Below are positions 1-7,790 of a stretch of DNA of 64,000 bases, piece after piece; position 1 is the stretch's first letter; each line of letters opens with the position of its first letter. A model generated the notes under the pieces. It saw only the letters and a list, made by a program, of their open reading frames with translations, was not told the origin of the DNA and made no database searches. The position numbers were made by a program, and so were the translations under genes. Source of the stretch: CAVSWT01 sp963775245 (GTDB lineage Bacteria > Bacteroidota > Ignavibacteria > Ignavibacteriales > Ignavibacteriaceae); assembly GCA_963775245.1 (NCBI GenBank), contig CAVZID010000040.1, forward strand, positions 434,001-498,000, read 5' to 3'.

Positions 1-132
1 CTAATTCGATTTTATACTCCGTTTTTTTAGATGCAAAATTAGTGATATAAAAACTTTAATTAAAAAACTATTGTTAACGCGGTTGTAAAAATAAATAAGT
101 CGTAACTAAGGAAAGATTGTTTAAAGCGCATT

Positions 133-168
133 AAAAAAAGTGAGGCTTACCTTCAATGTGAGCCTCAC
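133..168 (-). terminator. Rho-independent terminator of the minus-strand lipoprotein gene
   Basis: An 8-bp stem (GTGAGGCT at 140-147, AGCCTCAC at 161-168) is followed in the minus direction by a run of T. It lies just beyond the stop codon of the lipoprotein gene ending at 190, so it probably ends that transcript. A very similar hairpin is found near 33.9 kb. Confidence 0.75.
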
Positions 169-189
169 ACGTGAAAGATTAAAATTATT

Positions 190-867
190 TTAATTCGTAT
201 ACATTCTTATCCCAACTCCAAAATGCCAGATGCCGTTAGACAAATCATTCCCCAAATATTGATAATCAACTTCCGGGAAAAACTTCAGTTTACTTAATGG
301 AACACCTATTCCAAAACCAACAGTACGGCTGTTATTGATAAAATCTTCTGTAACGTTATTAATAAAACCATCAAAATCCCCAAACCCGGAACTTTTCATA
401 TTCCCTACAGAATGGTAAAAATAATAATGTGCAAATGGTTCAAATCCAAATATATCTTTACTTACAGTTGCTCCATATTTTATATATGAATAGTATCCAA
501 CAAGTCCTGCATAATTAAAATCAACACTTGCATCAAACAAATCAAATATCCTTGGAGTAACTTGATCACGTAAAGATAATTCAACAAATCTTGGGGGATA
601 CCAACGCAACCCGGTTTCAAGCTGCAAAGGCAAACCAATACCAAGCCCAACCGAAGGAGCAAACGGAAGATTTTTAGATATGTCAACTGATCCCTTGTTT
701 GATTTGAGTGCAATATCGTCTGCACTGAAAGTTACTGCAACTTTTTTAGGTTCCAAAGTTTTTCCACTGTAGTAGCTGCTTGAAGCAACACATCCGCTGA
801 AAATGATTGTTGAAATAAATAAAGCAGTTAGAAATAAAATTTCTTTTTTATATTTAAATATTTTCAA
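190..867 (-). CDS. Outer-membrane-type lipoprotein, beta-barrel-like, unknown function
   Basis: This 225-residue protein starts with a basic, hydrophobic signal segment ending in a lipobox (FSGC, Cys near residue 26), so it should be a lipoprotein. The mature part alternates short hydrophobic and polar stretches rich in Tyr, Phe and Gly (for example GLGIGLPLQLETGLRWYPP and HYYFYHSVG) and ends in a strand-like segment HFGVGIRMYTN. This resembles small outer-membrane beta-barrels of Bacteroidota. I do not recognise a named family. It has its own terminator and sits 33 bases downstream of the large T9SS gene on the same strand, so co-transcription with that gene is possible. Cellular role unknown; the membrane location is inferred from the lipobox and composition. 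Confidence 0.75.
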   Translation of the reverse strand: MKIFKYKKEILFLTALFISTIIFSGCVASSSYYSGKTLEPKKVAVTFSADDIALKSNKGSVDISKNLPFAPSVGLGIGLPLQLETGLRWYPPRFVELSLRDQVTPRIFDLFDASVDFNYAGLVGYYSYIKYGATVSKDIFGFEPFAHYYFYHSVGNMKSSGFGDFDGFINNVTEDFINNSRTVGFGIGVPLSKLKFFPEVDYQYLGNDLSNGIWHFGVGIRMYTN

Positions 868-900
868 AATAATTACTCCCTTTGGTAAAATAAAAATTAT

Positions 901-3744
901 TTATTTTATCAATTCCATCTTTTTAACAGCAACAAAATTGTTTATAGTTAATCTGTAAATGTAGACTCCACTTGCCAGACTTGAAGCATTAAATGTAATA
1001 TTATATTTCCCGGGACTTTTTACTTCATTAACAAGTGCAGTCACTTCTTGTCCCAGAATATTGTAAACTTTTATGCTTACGAATCCGATTTTTTCTAACT
1101 GATAATTTATTGTCGTCGTTGGATTGAAAGGATTAGGAAAGTTCTGGCTTAGGTAATATTTATTTGGTATAGTTTTATCTTTAACACTATTTATAACCTC
1201 GTTATTACCGATTGCAAACCGGAAAACATCATTTGAAGTAATAGTCTTGTTTGTGATTATGTATAAAGTATCACCTTCACCGGGTAAAGGATTTTGACTG
1301 AAGTCAAATTTTATTTCATAAGTTGTTGTTGCATCCGTGGCATTTGTTGGTTGTAAAATTATTGGTTCTGCCCAATCCCATTTTTGATTTCTTGTATTAA
1401 AATTCTCGAATATACGATATGTAGCATGTATTAGTTCATTTGTAACATCATAAATTCTAAATGGAATAACTATTGGATTATTATTCTGGTTTAAAACAGT
1501 ATCGTCGGGATTTACCCAATTTCCATTTGATGTAGTATCCAGATTATTCCAAATAATTTCCCAATCAGATGGTAAAGCTACTTTGTTAGTCCCTATTTCT
1601 GGTGGATAAATAAAAGATACTGTATGATTTAAATTCGGATTATTGAAAGTTGTTTTAGAAGTATCAACATTATTTGGAGAATCTAATATTGTTAGTTTTA
1701 ATCCATCAAATTCCGGAGTTGAAGTACTTTCTTTTAATGGATAGTTTGTAATAACTTTTTTATTATTAACTACATCCGAAATACTAAAAGTTTTGGCTGA
1801 AGTATTTTCATCATTAAATGTTATTTCATAAGTATCAGTTGTTAAATGTGATGAATCTACAATCTGAATATTAAATTCCGGAGTTGCGCTCCCACTGACA
1901 TGAATCATATTGTTAGTAGCATTGTTAGTTTGTGAATAATTTATTGCAAATGGACCTGTTATTTGAGTTGAATCTGTATTACCATCGCTAATTGTTATTT
2001 TTAAATAATAGCCACTGCTGTTCGGTATTTGGTTTATATCCCAACTAAATGAATTATATCTTGTGGAAGTTGTACTATCATAAATATTCAAATAAGGACC
2101 ATTTTTACTAATGGAATAGCCTATTTTAGCATTTAAGTTAGTATTGTCTGCGTCTTCCATTAACCAATTAATATCAATATATCTTTGAGTTATAATTGGG
2201 TAAAATGAATACAGTTGTAATTCTGGCTGTGCATTCACACTGTTATTTATTGTAAAATTGCTCTGACCAATGGCATAATAATGTTGTTTTTTATCATTAG
2301 GGTTATATGCAATTATTCTTAATACATAATTAACACCATCTCTCTGATTTTCCGTATTCCATTCAAATGTGTTTGAAGCAGCATTTACATTAGTAGTTAG
2401 TATATTCCAGTCTACTCCGAAGTCAGATGAATATTGAATTAAAACTTTTGCATTTACATCAGTTCCAGTATAATTCCAGGTTATATTTGCCTTACCACTA
2501 ATTTCATTAGAAGGGGGAGAAGTGGGAACTTCTGGATAACTAATTTTATATGATTCAGTTCCACTAATTGCCGAAAAATCAGAAGAAATCTCCGGCCAAA
2601 AGTGATTCCAATAAAGGTAAACAGAATTTTTTAACATTGCAGTAAAATCATGTGATAAGAATATAGCAAGTGAAATGTATTTTGTTTCGCCTGAATTAAG
2701 GCTAAAAGGGCCAGTCCCAAAATTCAATATATTGTCTCCAGGGTTTTTATAAAGATCCGTATTCGTGTCTATAATTCCACTTAACCATTGCCACATAAGT
2801 TCTGAGTTTTTAGGTACATTTGGGAGTGAGTTTGTATAATCGGCAATATGTAAAGAACTTAATCCGATATCATCAGGTGTGTCCAAAAATCTAAATCCTA
2901 AATAGCCTGTTGGCCTTTCATACATGCCCACTTTATCTTCATCCCATTCATAAATAGTATTGTTAGCTGCTGAATTCGGATCTGCACTATTTAAATTGAA
3001 GTACGCATGTGCACGGTCATCGCCATAATCTGCGGCTCCTCCAATATGCGGATCTCCATCGAACCCCCAAAAAAGTTTCTTAATATCTTTTGGACTTTCA
3101 TTTGTAATTTTGTATTTAATAATTAATGCGTCTTTTAAAGAACCGCCAAATTGAAATACTTTTACTTCAACTTTTAATCCGAGCCCTCTTTTTGAAGTAT
3201 CGGATGGGAAAGGGTAGTATGGAAATTTAGCATTAGAATAATCATCCATAACATAATAAGCTTCATTTGCTGCATTGAGTAAACTATCACCATCAAACTC
3301 AGGCCATTTTGTCCAACTGCTTGGCCAAGAAGATGGATTATTCTTTGTGGCAATTTCATCTTGATTAGGATTAGCATAACCGCTGCTAGGCAGCCACCCC
3401 CATTTTATCATTCCGTCTGGATTATAATTGCCTTGTGTTGAAAGTATAAAAGAATCATCTGTTATATGAAGAGTATCTCCATTATCGTTTACAATTTCAC
3501 CAGCGGCTAAGGGGCCGAATTCAAAAATATAGCCTAAGCTGTCCCACACAAAATCCGCGACATTAGGTAATGTATTCGGTTTACCAATTGAACCATAATT
3601 ATAAAGAATGGTTGTAATATTATTTGAATTAAGTATAGCGCTTTTAATTTGATTTTGATATCCGGCTGGCGAATCTTGAGGCAATAAAGATGAAGTTGAA
3701 AAGAGAAAGAATAAAATCACAATGACGAGAGAGATATTTTTCAT
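901..3744 (-). CDS. Large secreted protein with T9SS type A sorting domain
   Basis: The 947-residue product has a Sec signal peptide (hydrophobic run through about residue 20, LPQDSPAG junction). A middle section has several Ig/fibronectin-like stretches (about residues 400-600 contain repeated W-x-I/W-N-Y and YYLKITISDGN motifs). The C-terminal 80 residues are a complete type IX sorting domain, beginning NYFPNPFNPTTTINYQ-like and ending VAVKKMELIK. Such domains direct export across the outer membrane and anchoring or release. The N-terminal 350 residues (GFDGDPHIGG, WGWLPSSGYANPN) look like a host-family module seen in Ignavibacteria surface proteins, but I cannot assign a catalytic function. 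The ATG start follows an AAGTTAAGTT leader without a strong Shine-Dalgarno site. The gene is intact, unlike the T9SS genes at 24-31 kb. Confidence 0.85.
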   Translation of the reverse strand: MKNISLVIVILFFLFSTSSLLPQDSPAGYQNQIKSAILNSNNITTILYNYGSIGKPNTLPNVADFVWDSLGYIFEFGPLAAGEIVNDNGDTLHITDDSFILSTQGNYNPDGMIKWGWLPSSGYANPNQDEIATKNNPSSWPSSWTKWPEFDGDSLLNAANEAYYVMDDYSNAKFPYYPFPSDTSKRGLGLKVEVKVFQFGGSLKDALIIKYKITNESPKDIKKLFWGFDGDPHIGGAADYGDDRAHAYFNLNSADPNSAANNTIYEWDEDKVGMYERPTGYLGFRFLDTPDDIGLSSLHIADYTNSLPNVPKNSELMWQWLSGIIDTNTDLYKNPGDNILNFGTGPFSLNSGETKYISLAIFLSHDFTAMLKNSVYLYWNHFWPEISSDFSAISGTESYKISYPEVPTSPPSNEISGKANITWNYTGTDVNAKVLIQYSSDFGVDWNILTTNVNAASNTFEWNTENQRDGVNYVLRIIAYNPNDKKQHYYAIGQSNFTINNSVNAQPELQLYSFYPIITQRYIDINWLMEDADNTNLNAKIGYSISKNGPYLNIYDSTTSTRYNSFSWDINQIPNSSGYYLKITISDGNTDSTQITGPFAINYSQTNNATNNMIHVSGSATPEFNIQIVDSSHLTTDTYEITFNDENTSAKTFSISDVVNNKKVITNYPLKESTSTPEFDGLKLTILDSPNNVDTSKTTFNNPNLNHTVSFIYPPEIGTNKVALPSDWEIIWNNLDTTSNGNWVNPDDTVLNQNNNPIVIPFRIYDVTNELIHATYRIFENFNTRNQKWDWAEPIILQPTNATDATTTYEIKFDFSQNPLPGEGDTLYIITNKTITSNDVFRFAIGNNEVINSVKDKTIPNKYYLSQNFPNPFNPTTTINYQLEKIGFVSIKVYNILGQEVTALVNEVKSPGKYNITFNASSLASGVYIYRLTINNFVAVKKMELIK

Positions 3745-3962
3745 AACTTAACTTCCCACTATATTAATAAATGAAATTTTTTTATGTGACCCCTATTCAA
3801 GAGCATTTCCATGTTTGAATTTTGAAAAATTATTAATTGAAACTATGAATAAATAATAATCATAGCAAATCATTTTTTGAGTAGAGTAAAAAAATGGAAA
3901 GATTTTTAAAAGAAGCCTTAATAAAAAATATTATTATTGATTAAAAATAGATAAGAATTTAG

Positions 3963-4036
3963 TGCAACCGGAAAGATTCGAACCCTCAACCCATTGATCC
4001 GAAATAAAATGCTCTGTCCAGTTGAACTTAGGCGGC
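3963..4036 (-). pseudogene. Decayed copy of tRNA-Arg(ACG)
   Basis: This 74-nt block aligns without gaps to the intact tRNA-Arg at 4859-4932, with about 13 differences. It keeps the T-arm and most of the D-arm sequence. The acceptor stem no longer pairs (GCCGCCT against a CGGTTGC-type 3' side), the anticodon stem is disrupted, and the anticodon position reads TCG instead of ACG. The flanking AGTG/GCAAAA bases are also shared, so it looks like a duplication that has since decayed. It is not expected to give a working tRNA. Confidence 0.85.
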
Positions 4037-4530
4037 AAAAATTTATTTAGCATATATTAAAAATTAGAGTTGAACAAAAACATACAAGCAGAACATCCAA
4101 CCACAAAAAGCATAACGCATGAACTAAATAATTAGTATTTAAAAGGATGTTTGAAAAACCAAGATTCTATATGAACTGTGTTTTTAATTTTAAATTATAT
4201 CCGACTGATGTGTAAGATCAAAAATTCTGAAATAGTGAAAATCAAAATAATCGATTCCAATTTTATAAATTGATTAAAAAAAAGTTGTTTAGAAAAGTTG
4301 ACTTTTTTAGTACAAGAAGAAATTTAATATTGAAGAATAATTTTTCCTATCTGAATTCAAATAAGATTTCGATTTTATATTATTAAGGAGTCAATAAGTC
4401 ATTCTGATATTCAGGTTGTACAAATTTATTCTAGAGTAATTTATGATAATTACTTCATGCAGTAAATTTAATAAAGATTGAAAATTTAATTGGGGAATAA
4501 TAGAAAGTAAACACGAGGAATCTGAAATAT

Positions 4531-4552
4531 GCCCCACTCAGTTGAGCAGGGC
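4531..4552. repeat. Isolated two-step hairpin
   Basis: GCCC and CTCA on the left pair with TGAG and GGGC on the right around a two-base centre, with CA/CA mismatches between the two stems. No T-run follows, so it is unlikely to be a terminator. Its function is unknown; it may be a lone palindromic repeat. Confidence 0.4.
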
Positions 4553-4858
4553 TGACAATGATCTCAGAATAATAAACATTATCCAGAGTCTATTTGAGGA
4601 CCCCTACAACATAGTAGACAATTGTCAGACCAATAACTATGCAAATGGTCACATTGTGATTTCCGTAGTCTTCTCGTTTGGGTATTTAATGATAAAAAAA
4701 CTGGACATAAATTGATTCTGGGTGCAAATGCTAAAAAACAATAAGATAGAAATAATTCAACTACATAGCTGTGTAAAGTGTAGTTACATCATGAAAAGTG
4801 TCATACGGAATAATAGGAAGGGAAAGCTGAGAAAATAAAAGGAAATAAAGTTTTTTAG

Positions 4859-4932
4859 TGCACCCGGAAGGATTCGAACCCTCAACCTTTTGATCCGTAG
4901 TCAAATGCTCTATCCAGTTGAGCTACGGGTGC
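4859..4932 (-). tRNA. tRNA-Arg (anticodon ACG)
   Basis: The minus strand folds into a canonical cloverleaf. The acceptor is GCACCCG with CGGGTGC and discriminator A, the anticodon stem is TTTGA/TCAAA, and the loop CTACGGA gives anticodon ACG. The T-loop is GGTTCGAATCC. ACG is normally edited to ICG to read CGU, CGC and CGA. CCA is not encoded. A good Bacteroidota-type promoter lies directly upstream (4946-4977). Confidence 0.97.
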
Positions 4933-4945
4933 AAAAAATAGAGCA

Positions 4946-4977
4946 CAAATATACCATAAACACTTTTTATTTTCAAA
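4946..4977 (-). promoter_or_regulatory. Bacteroidota-type promoter for tRNA-Arg(ACG)
   Basis: Read on the minus strand, a -33 element TTTG (4974-4977) is followed after exactly 20 bases by a -7 element TATATTTG (4946-4953). This matches the established Bacteroidota consensus TTTG / TAnnTTTG with 19-21 bases between. The tRNA 5' end lies 14 bases downstream. The same TATATTTG box occurs before the tRNA-Pro cluster. Confidence 0.7.
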
Positions 4978-5126
4978 GTTGATTTAATTACTAAGATTGC
5001 TAATAAACTTAGTATTTATAAAACTACTGTATAAAAATGACTCAATTATTTTTTAACTCTCAATTCAAGATATAATACAACTTAATTTTCAATAAAAAAC
5101 AAAAATTTTCATTGGTACAATAGTTG

Positions 5127-5222
5127 GGATTATTAGAGTACCTCCCACTTAGCAGTGGTACCGGCAGGAAGAAGCAGTGTGGTAAATGTTGTTGGAGGGC
5201 GCTTTTTCCTCGCCGGTTTTTT
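5127..5222 (+). ncRNA. ffs: Candidate small SRP RNA (4.5S-like), with terminator
   Basis: The plus strand can form one long interrupted hairpin. CCTCC (5141-5145) pairs with GGAGG (5194-5198), AGCA (5151-5154) with TGTT (5187-5190), and ACC (5160-5162) with GGT (5181-5183). The apex reads GGCAGGAAGAAGCAG. The series GGTACCG, CAGG, AAGCAG, GGTAA follows the order of conserved bacterial SRP RNA blocks as I remember them, including both halves of the Ffh-binding internal loop (CAGG and AGCA). A GGCG/CGCC hairpin with a T-run (5198-5222) ends it against the nagB stop. Oddity: the bases between CAGG and AGCAG are fewer than in the usual core, so the apical stem and GGAA loop look shortened. The hairpin RNA itself is better supported than its SRP identity. 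Confidence 0.5.
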
Positions 5223-6032
5223 TTATAACAAAGTATCAGGATCTAAATTTTCTGATTCAATATCTTTGAAATATTTTACTGTCCCAACTTTCAATTCATA
5301 AGTAGACGCATCATCACAAACAATCATACCTTTGGGATGAATCTGCAAAGCACTTACTGTCCACATATGGTTTAAGCCTTCTTCAACTACTTTTGATAAA
5401 GCTCGCGCTTTATTATGACCGCTGATTATTATTAAAACTTCATGTGAGTCCAATACAGTTTTTACTCCAACTGTTAACGCTGTATGTGGAACTTTATTTA
5501 TATCATTGTCAAAAAATCTTGAATTGGCGATCATAGTATCCATGGTTAAAGTTTTTACACGAGTTAAAGATGCAAGTGAAGAACCAGGTTCATTAAATGC
5601 AATGTGTCCATCAGGGCCAATTCCTCCGACGAATAAATTAATTCCACCGGCTTTTTTAATTCTTTTTTCATAGCTATCACATTCTTTTTCCAAATCTTTG
5701 GCGTTACCATTTAAAATGTTAATATTTTTTTTATCAATATCGATGTGATTAAAAAAGTTATTAAACATAAATGAATGATAGCTTTCAGGATGCTCTTCCG
5801 GTAAGCCAACGTATTCATCCATGTTAAAAGTCATAACATTTTTGAAAGTGACTTTGCCTTTTTTATTAAGCTTGATTAATTCTTTATACATACCAATAGG
5901 GGAGGAGCCGGTTGGTAATCCGAGAATGAATTTCTTTTGAGATGACGCTTTGTATTGGTTTATGCTGCTGGCAACATAATTTGCCGCCCATTTAGAAACT
6001 AAATTATAATCGGGCTGAATGATTAGTCTCAT
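5223..6032 (-). CDS. nagB: Glucosamine-6-phosphate deaminase
   Basis: The enzyme converts glucosamine 6-phosphate to fructose 6-phosphate and ammonia, the last step of amino-sugar catabolism. The 269 residues match the usual family length. Visible signatures are the phosphate loop LGLPTGSSPIGMY (about 39-51), the NMDEYVGL segment with the catalytic Asp (about 70-77), and GGIGPDGHIAFNEPGSS (about 136-152), which carries the active-site Asp/His/Glu set. Its partner nagA is 5 kb away on the other strand, so the pathway is present but not one operon. The gene converges on the candidate SRP RNA, whose T-run touches its stop codon. Confidence 0.96.
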   Translation of the reverse strand: MRLIIQPDYNLVSKWAANYVASSINQYKASSQKKFILGLPTGSSPIGMYKELIKLNKKGKVTFKNVMTFNMDEYVGLPEEHPESYHSFMFNNFFNHIDIDKKNINILNGNAKDLEKECDSYEKRIKKAGGINLFVGGIGPDGHIAFNEPGSSLASLTRVKTLTMDTMIANSRFFDNDINKVPHTALTVGVKTVLDSHEVLIIISGHNKARALSKVVEEGLNHMWTVSALQIHPKGMIVCDDASTYELKVGTVKYFKDIESENLDPDTLL

Positions 6033-6067
6033 GAATAATCTCCTTCATTTAATTAATAAATAGAATT

Positions 6068-7723
6068 TTATTCGTTTGAAATATACTCACAATCAGACGG
6101 AATTTCCGGTTTAACAATTAATACTTCTTCTCTTAAAAGCGCGACCTTACCGGGTTCCATCCCTTTTTTCTTTACAACATATTTTTTTTGAGTAAATGAA
6201 ACCGGTACCATTCCCGCTGTTTTAGCCTTGCTATGATATGCTGCTAATGAAGCAGTCTTTTTTAAAATATTTTTTGGAATTGCTTCCTTTGTATTAACTA
6301 CACGGAGAACAACATGTGAGCCGGGAACACTTCTGGCATGAAACCAAAAGTCATTTTGTTTTGCAAACTTTGTGGTTAGCAAATCATTGTTTTGGCTGTC
6401 TTTCCCTACAAAAATATAGTATTTATTTTCAATTAAATATTTCTTGAATTTGTTTTGAATGTCATCTTTGCTTGATGAAGAAACTTCATCTTTAATTTTT
6501 AATTCTTTCATAATGCTTTTATAATTCTCTAAACTTTCTTCAGATAAAAATTCATTTTCAATTTCTTTGAGTTTGTCAAATTTAATTTTATAATCATTAA
6601 AAAGCTGTTTTGATTTCCCAAATGATATTCTTTGATTTTTCGCTTTGTCAAAATAAATGTCTGCATTCTTTTTTGCTGAAAATTTATCATCCAATTTAAT
6701 TTTTATTGGAGCATTATTTTCATAAATATCGTCAACAGTAACTTCATTTATTCCATGTTTAATTAAATGAAGATTAATTAAAAGTAAATTTCCTAATTTT
6801 TTATATTCCTCTTCCTTTGTCCCTTTATCAAGTCTTGCTTTTAAGTTATTTAACTTTAATGATACTCTTGTTAACTCATTTGATAAATGTTTTTCAATTT
6901 TCTTTTTTGCGGATAAAATTGAATTAAAATAATATTCTTTTGATAGATAAGAATTTACAGCATCAAAAACATTTTCAAAAATTTCTTTTTTTGTATATGG
7001 AATGCTTTTGAAATTATTAAATGCCAACTTTTGTTTATTCTCATTTTCATCAATAAATACTGCGGGCTTTTCTTCTTTAATTTCTAAGATTAAATCTTCT
7101 AATGATTTTATTAGTTTTGAAGGTGTTAAATCAGTTTCACCTTTAGGCATATTAACATCCGCTCTAAATTTTACTTCATTTAAGATTTCTTTACCTATAA
7201 ATGGATATTTATTTTTTATTTGTGTTTCGAATGGGATGCTTTCATCAATCACAATATTCACATCGTTAAAATCATTGATGAACCTTGTCGATTTAAATTC
7301 ATCAATTAACTGGCTAGTTGAATCCTCGACGATATTTTTAAATGAGTCTTTGATTTTATTATCTTCAACTAAAAAGAGATTCGTAAACTTTCCTCGAATT
7401 GTATAATAAAAATCACGCTTTAACGTTTTTATTTTTATAATTCTATCCGAGCCGGAAATTTGAAATTGGACAATGTCTGCTGGTAAATATTCAGAAAAGA
7501 AATCAATAGTATTTTTCTTTGCACGATGAAAATCATTCTTAAGTGTTACGTAAGGTATTCCAGGATTTGCAGAGATTTCGAGATATTTAAAATCATCTTT
7601 ATTCTTCAACTCAAAAACAATTTTATCTTTATCCTGCGAAAAAATATTTAAGATTTTGTAGTTGTATAATTCCTGATTGGCTTGAATTATAATTCTATTA
7701 AGACAGAAATAATTTTTATACAT
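6068..7723 (-). CDS. NFACT family protein (RqcH/Tae2-like, ribosome quality control)
   Basis: This 551-residue cytosolic protein has the NFACT layout: an N-terminal NFACT-N domain (residues 1-200), a central coiled coil rich in Lys, Leu and Glu (about 270-390), and a C-terminal NFACT-R domain with NDFWFHARSVPGSHVVLRV (about 455-475). Members of the family, RqcH in bacteria and Rqc2/NEMF in eukaryotes, bind obstructed 50S subunits and recruit tRNA-Ala to add C-terminal tails; the older name is fibronectin-binding protein. I infer the ribosome-rescue role from family membership. The ATG is in a TAAACTGCTATG context without a clear ribosome binding site. It lies 35 bases upstream of nagB and could be co-transcribed with it. 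Confidence 0.9.
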   Translation of the reverse strand: MYKNYFCLNRIIIQANQELYNYKILNIFSQDKDKIVFELKNKDDFKYLEISANPGIPYVTLKNDFHRAKKNTIDFFSEYLPADIVQFQISGSDRIIKIKTLKRDFYYTIRGKFTNLFLVEDNKIKDSFKNIVEDSTSQLIDEFKSTRFINDFNDVNIVIDESIPFETQIKNKYPFIGKEILNEVKFRADVNMPKGETDLTPSKLIKSLEDLILEIKEEKPAVFIDENENKQKLAFNNFKSIPYTKKEIFENVFDAVNSYLSKEYYFNSILSAKKKIEKHLSNELTRVSLKLNNLKARLDKGTKEEEYKKLGNLLLINLHLIKHGINEVTVDDIYENNAPIKIKLDDKFSAKKNADIYFDKAKNQRISFGKSKQLFNDYKIKFDKLKEIENEFLSEESLENYKSIMKELKIKDEVSSSSKDDIQNKFKKYLIENKYYIFVGKDSQNNDLLTTKFAKQNDFWFHARSVPGSHVVLRVVNTKEAIPKNILKKTASLAAYHSKAKTAGMVPVSFTQKKYVVKKKGMEPGKVALLREEVLIVKPEIPSDCEYISNE

Positions 7724-7734
7724 AGCAGTTTAAA

Positions 7735-7767
7735 ATAAAAAAAGGGCTGAACATAAATCCAACCCTT
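7735..7767 (-). terminator. Terminator after the peptide transporter gene
   Basis: On the minus strand, AAGGG and CCCTT (7742-7746 and 7763-7767), extended by a weaker inner stem, are followed by a long T-run. It sits between the transporter stop (7791) and the NFACT start (7723), so it probably separates the two transcripts. Confidence 0.65.
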
Positions 7768-7790
7768 AAAAAATAAAATTAGATTAGACT

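Larger units (their letters stand above)
3745..4858. other. Gene-poor 1.1 kb interval with a tRNA remnant and a hairpin
   Basis: No coding sequence of convincing length is present. The interval holds a decayed tRNA-Arg copy (3963-4036) and a hairpin at 4531-4552. Around 4660-4730 a short open stretch on the plus strand reads like the tail of a decayed gene, but it is too short to name. The rest is AT-rich without visible structure. Confidence 0.6.

Noticed and set aside
4660..4733. A possible gene end on the plus strand (DFRSLLVWVFNDKKTGHKL...)
   Set aside because: Only about 25 codons are open, with a stop just upstream and no recognisable motif. It may be debris, but cannot be supported as a gene.
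7002..7406. A 134-codon plus-strand frame inside the NFACT gene
   Set aside because: It is antisense to a well-supported coding region and has no family features.
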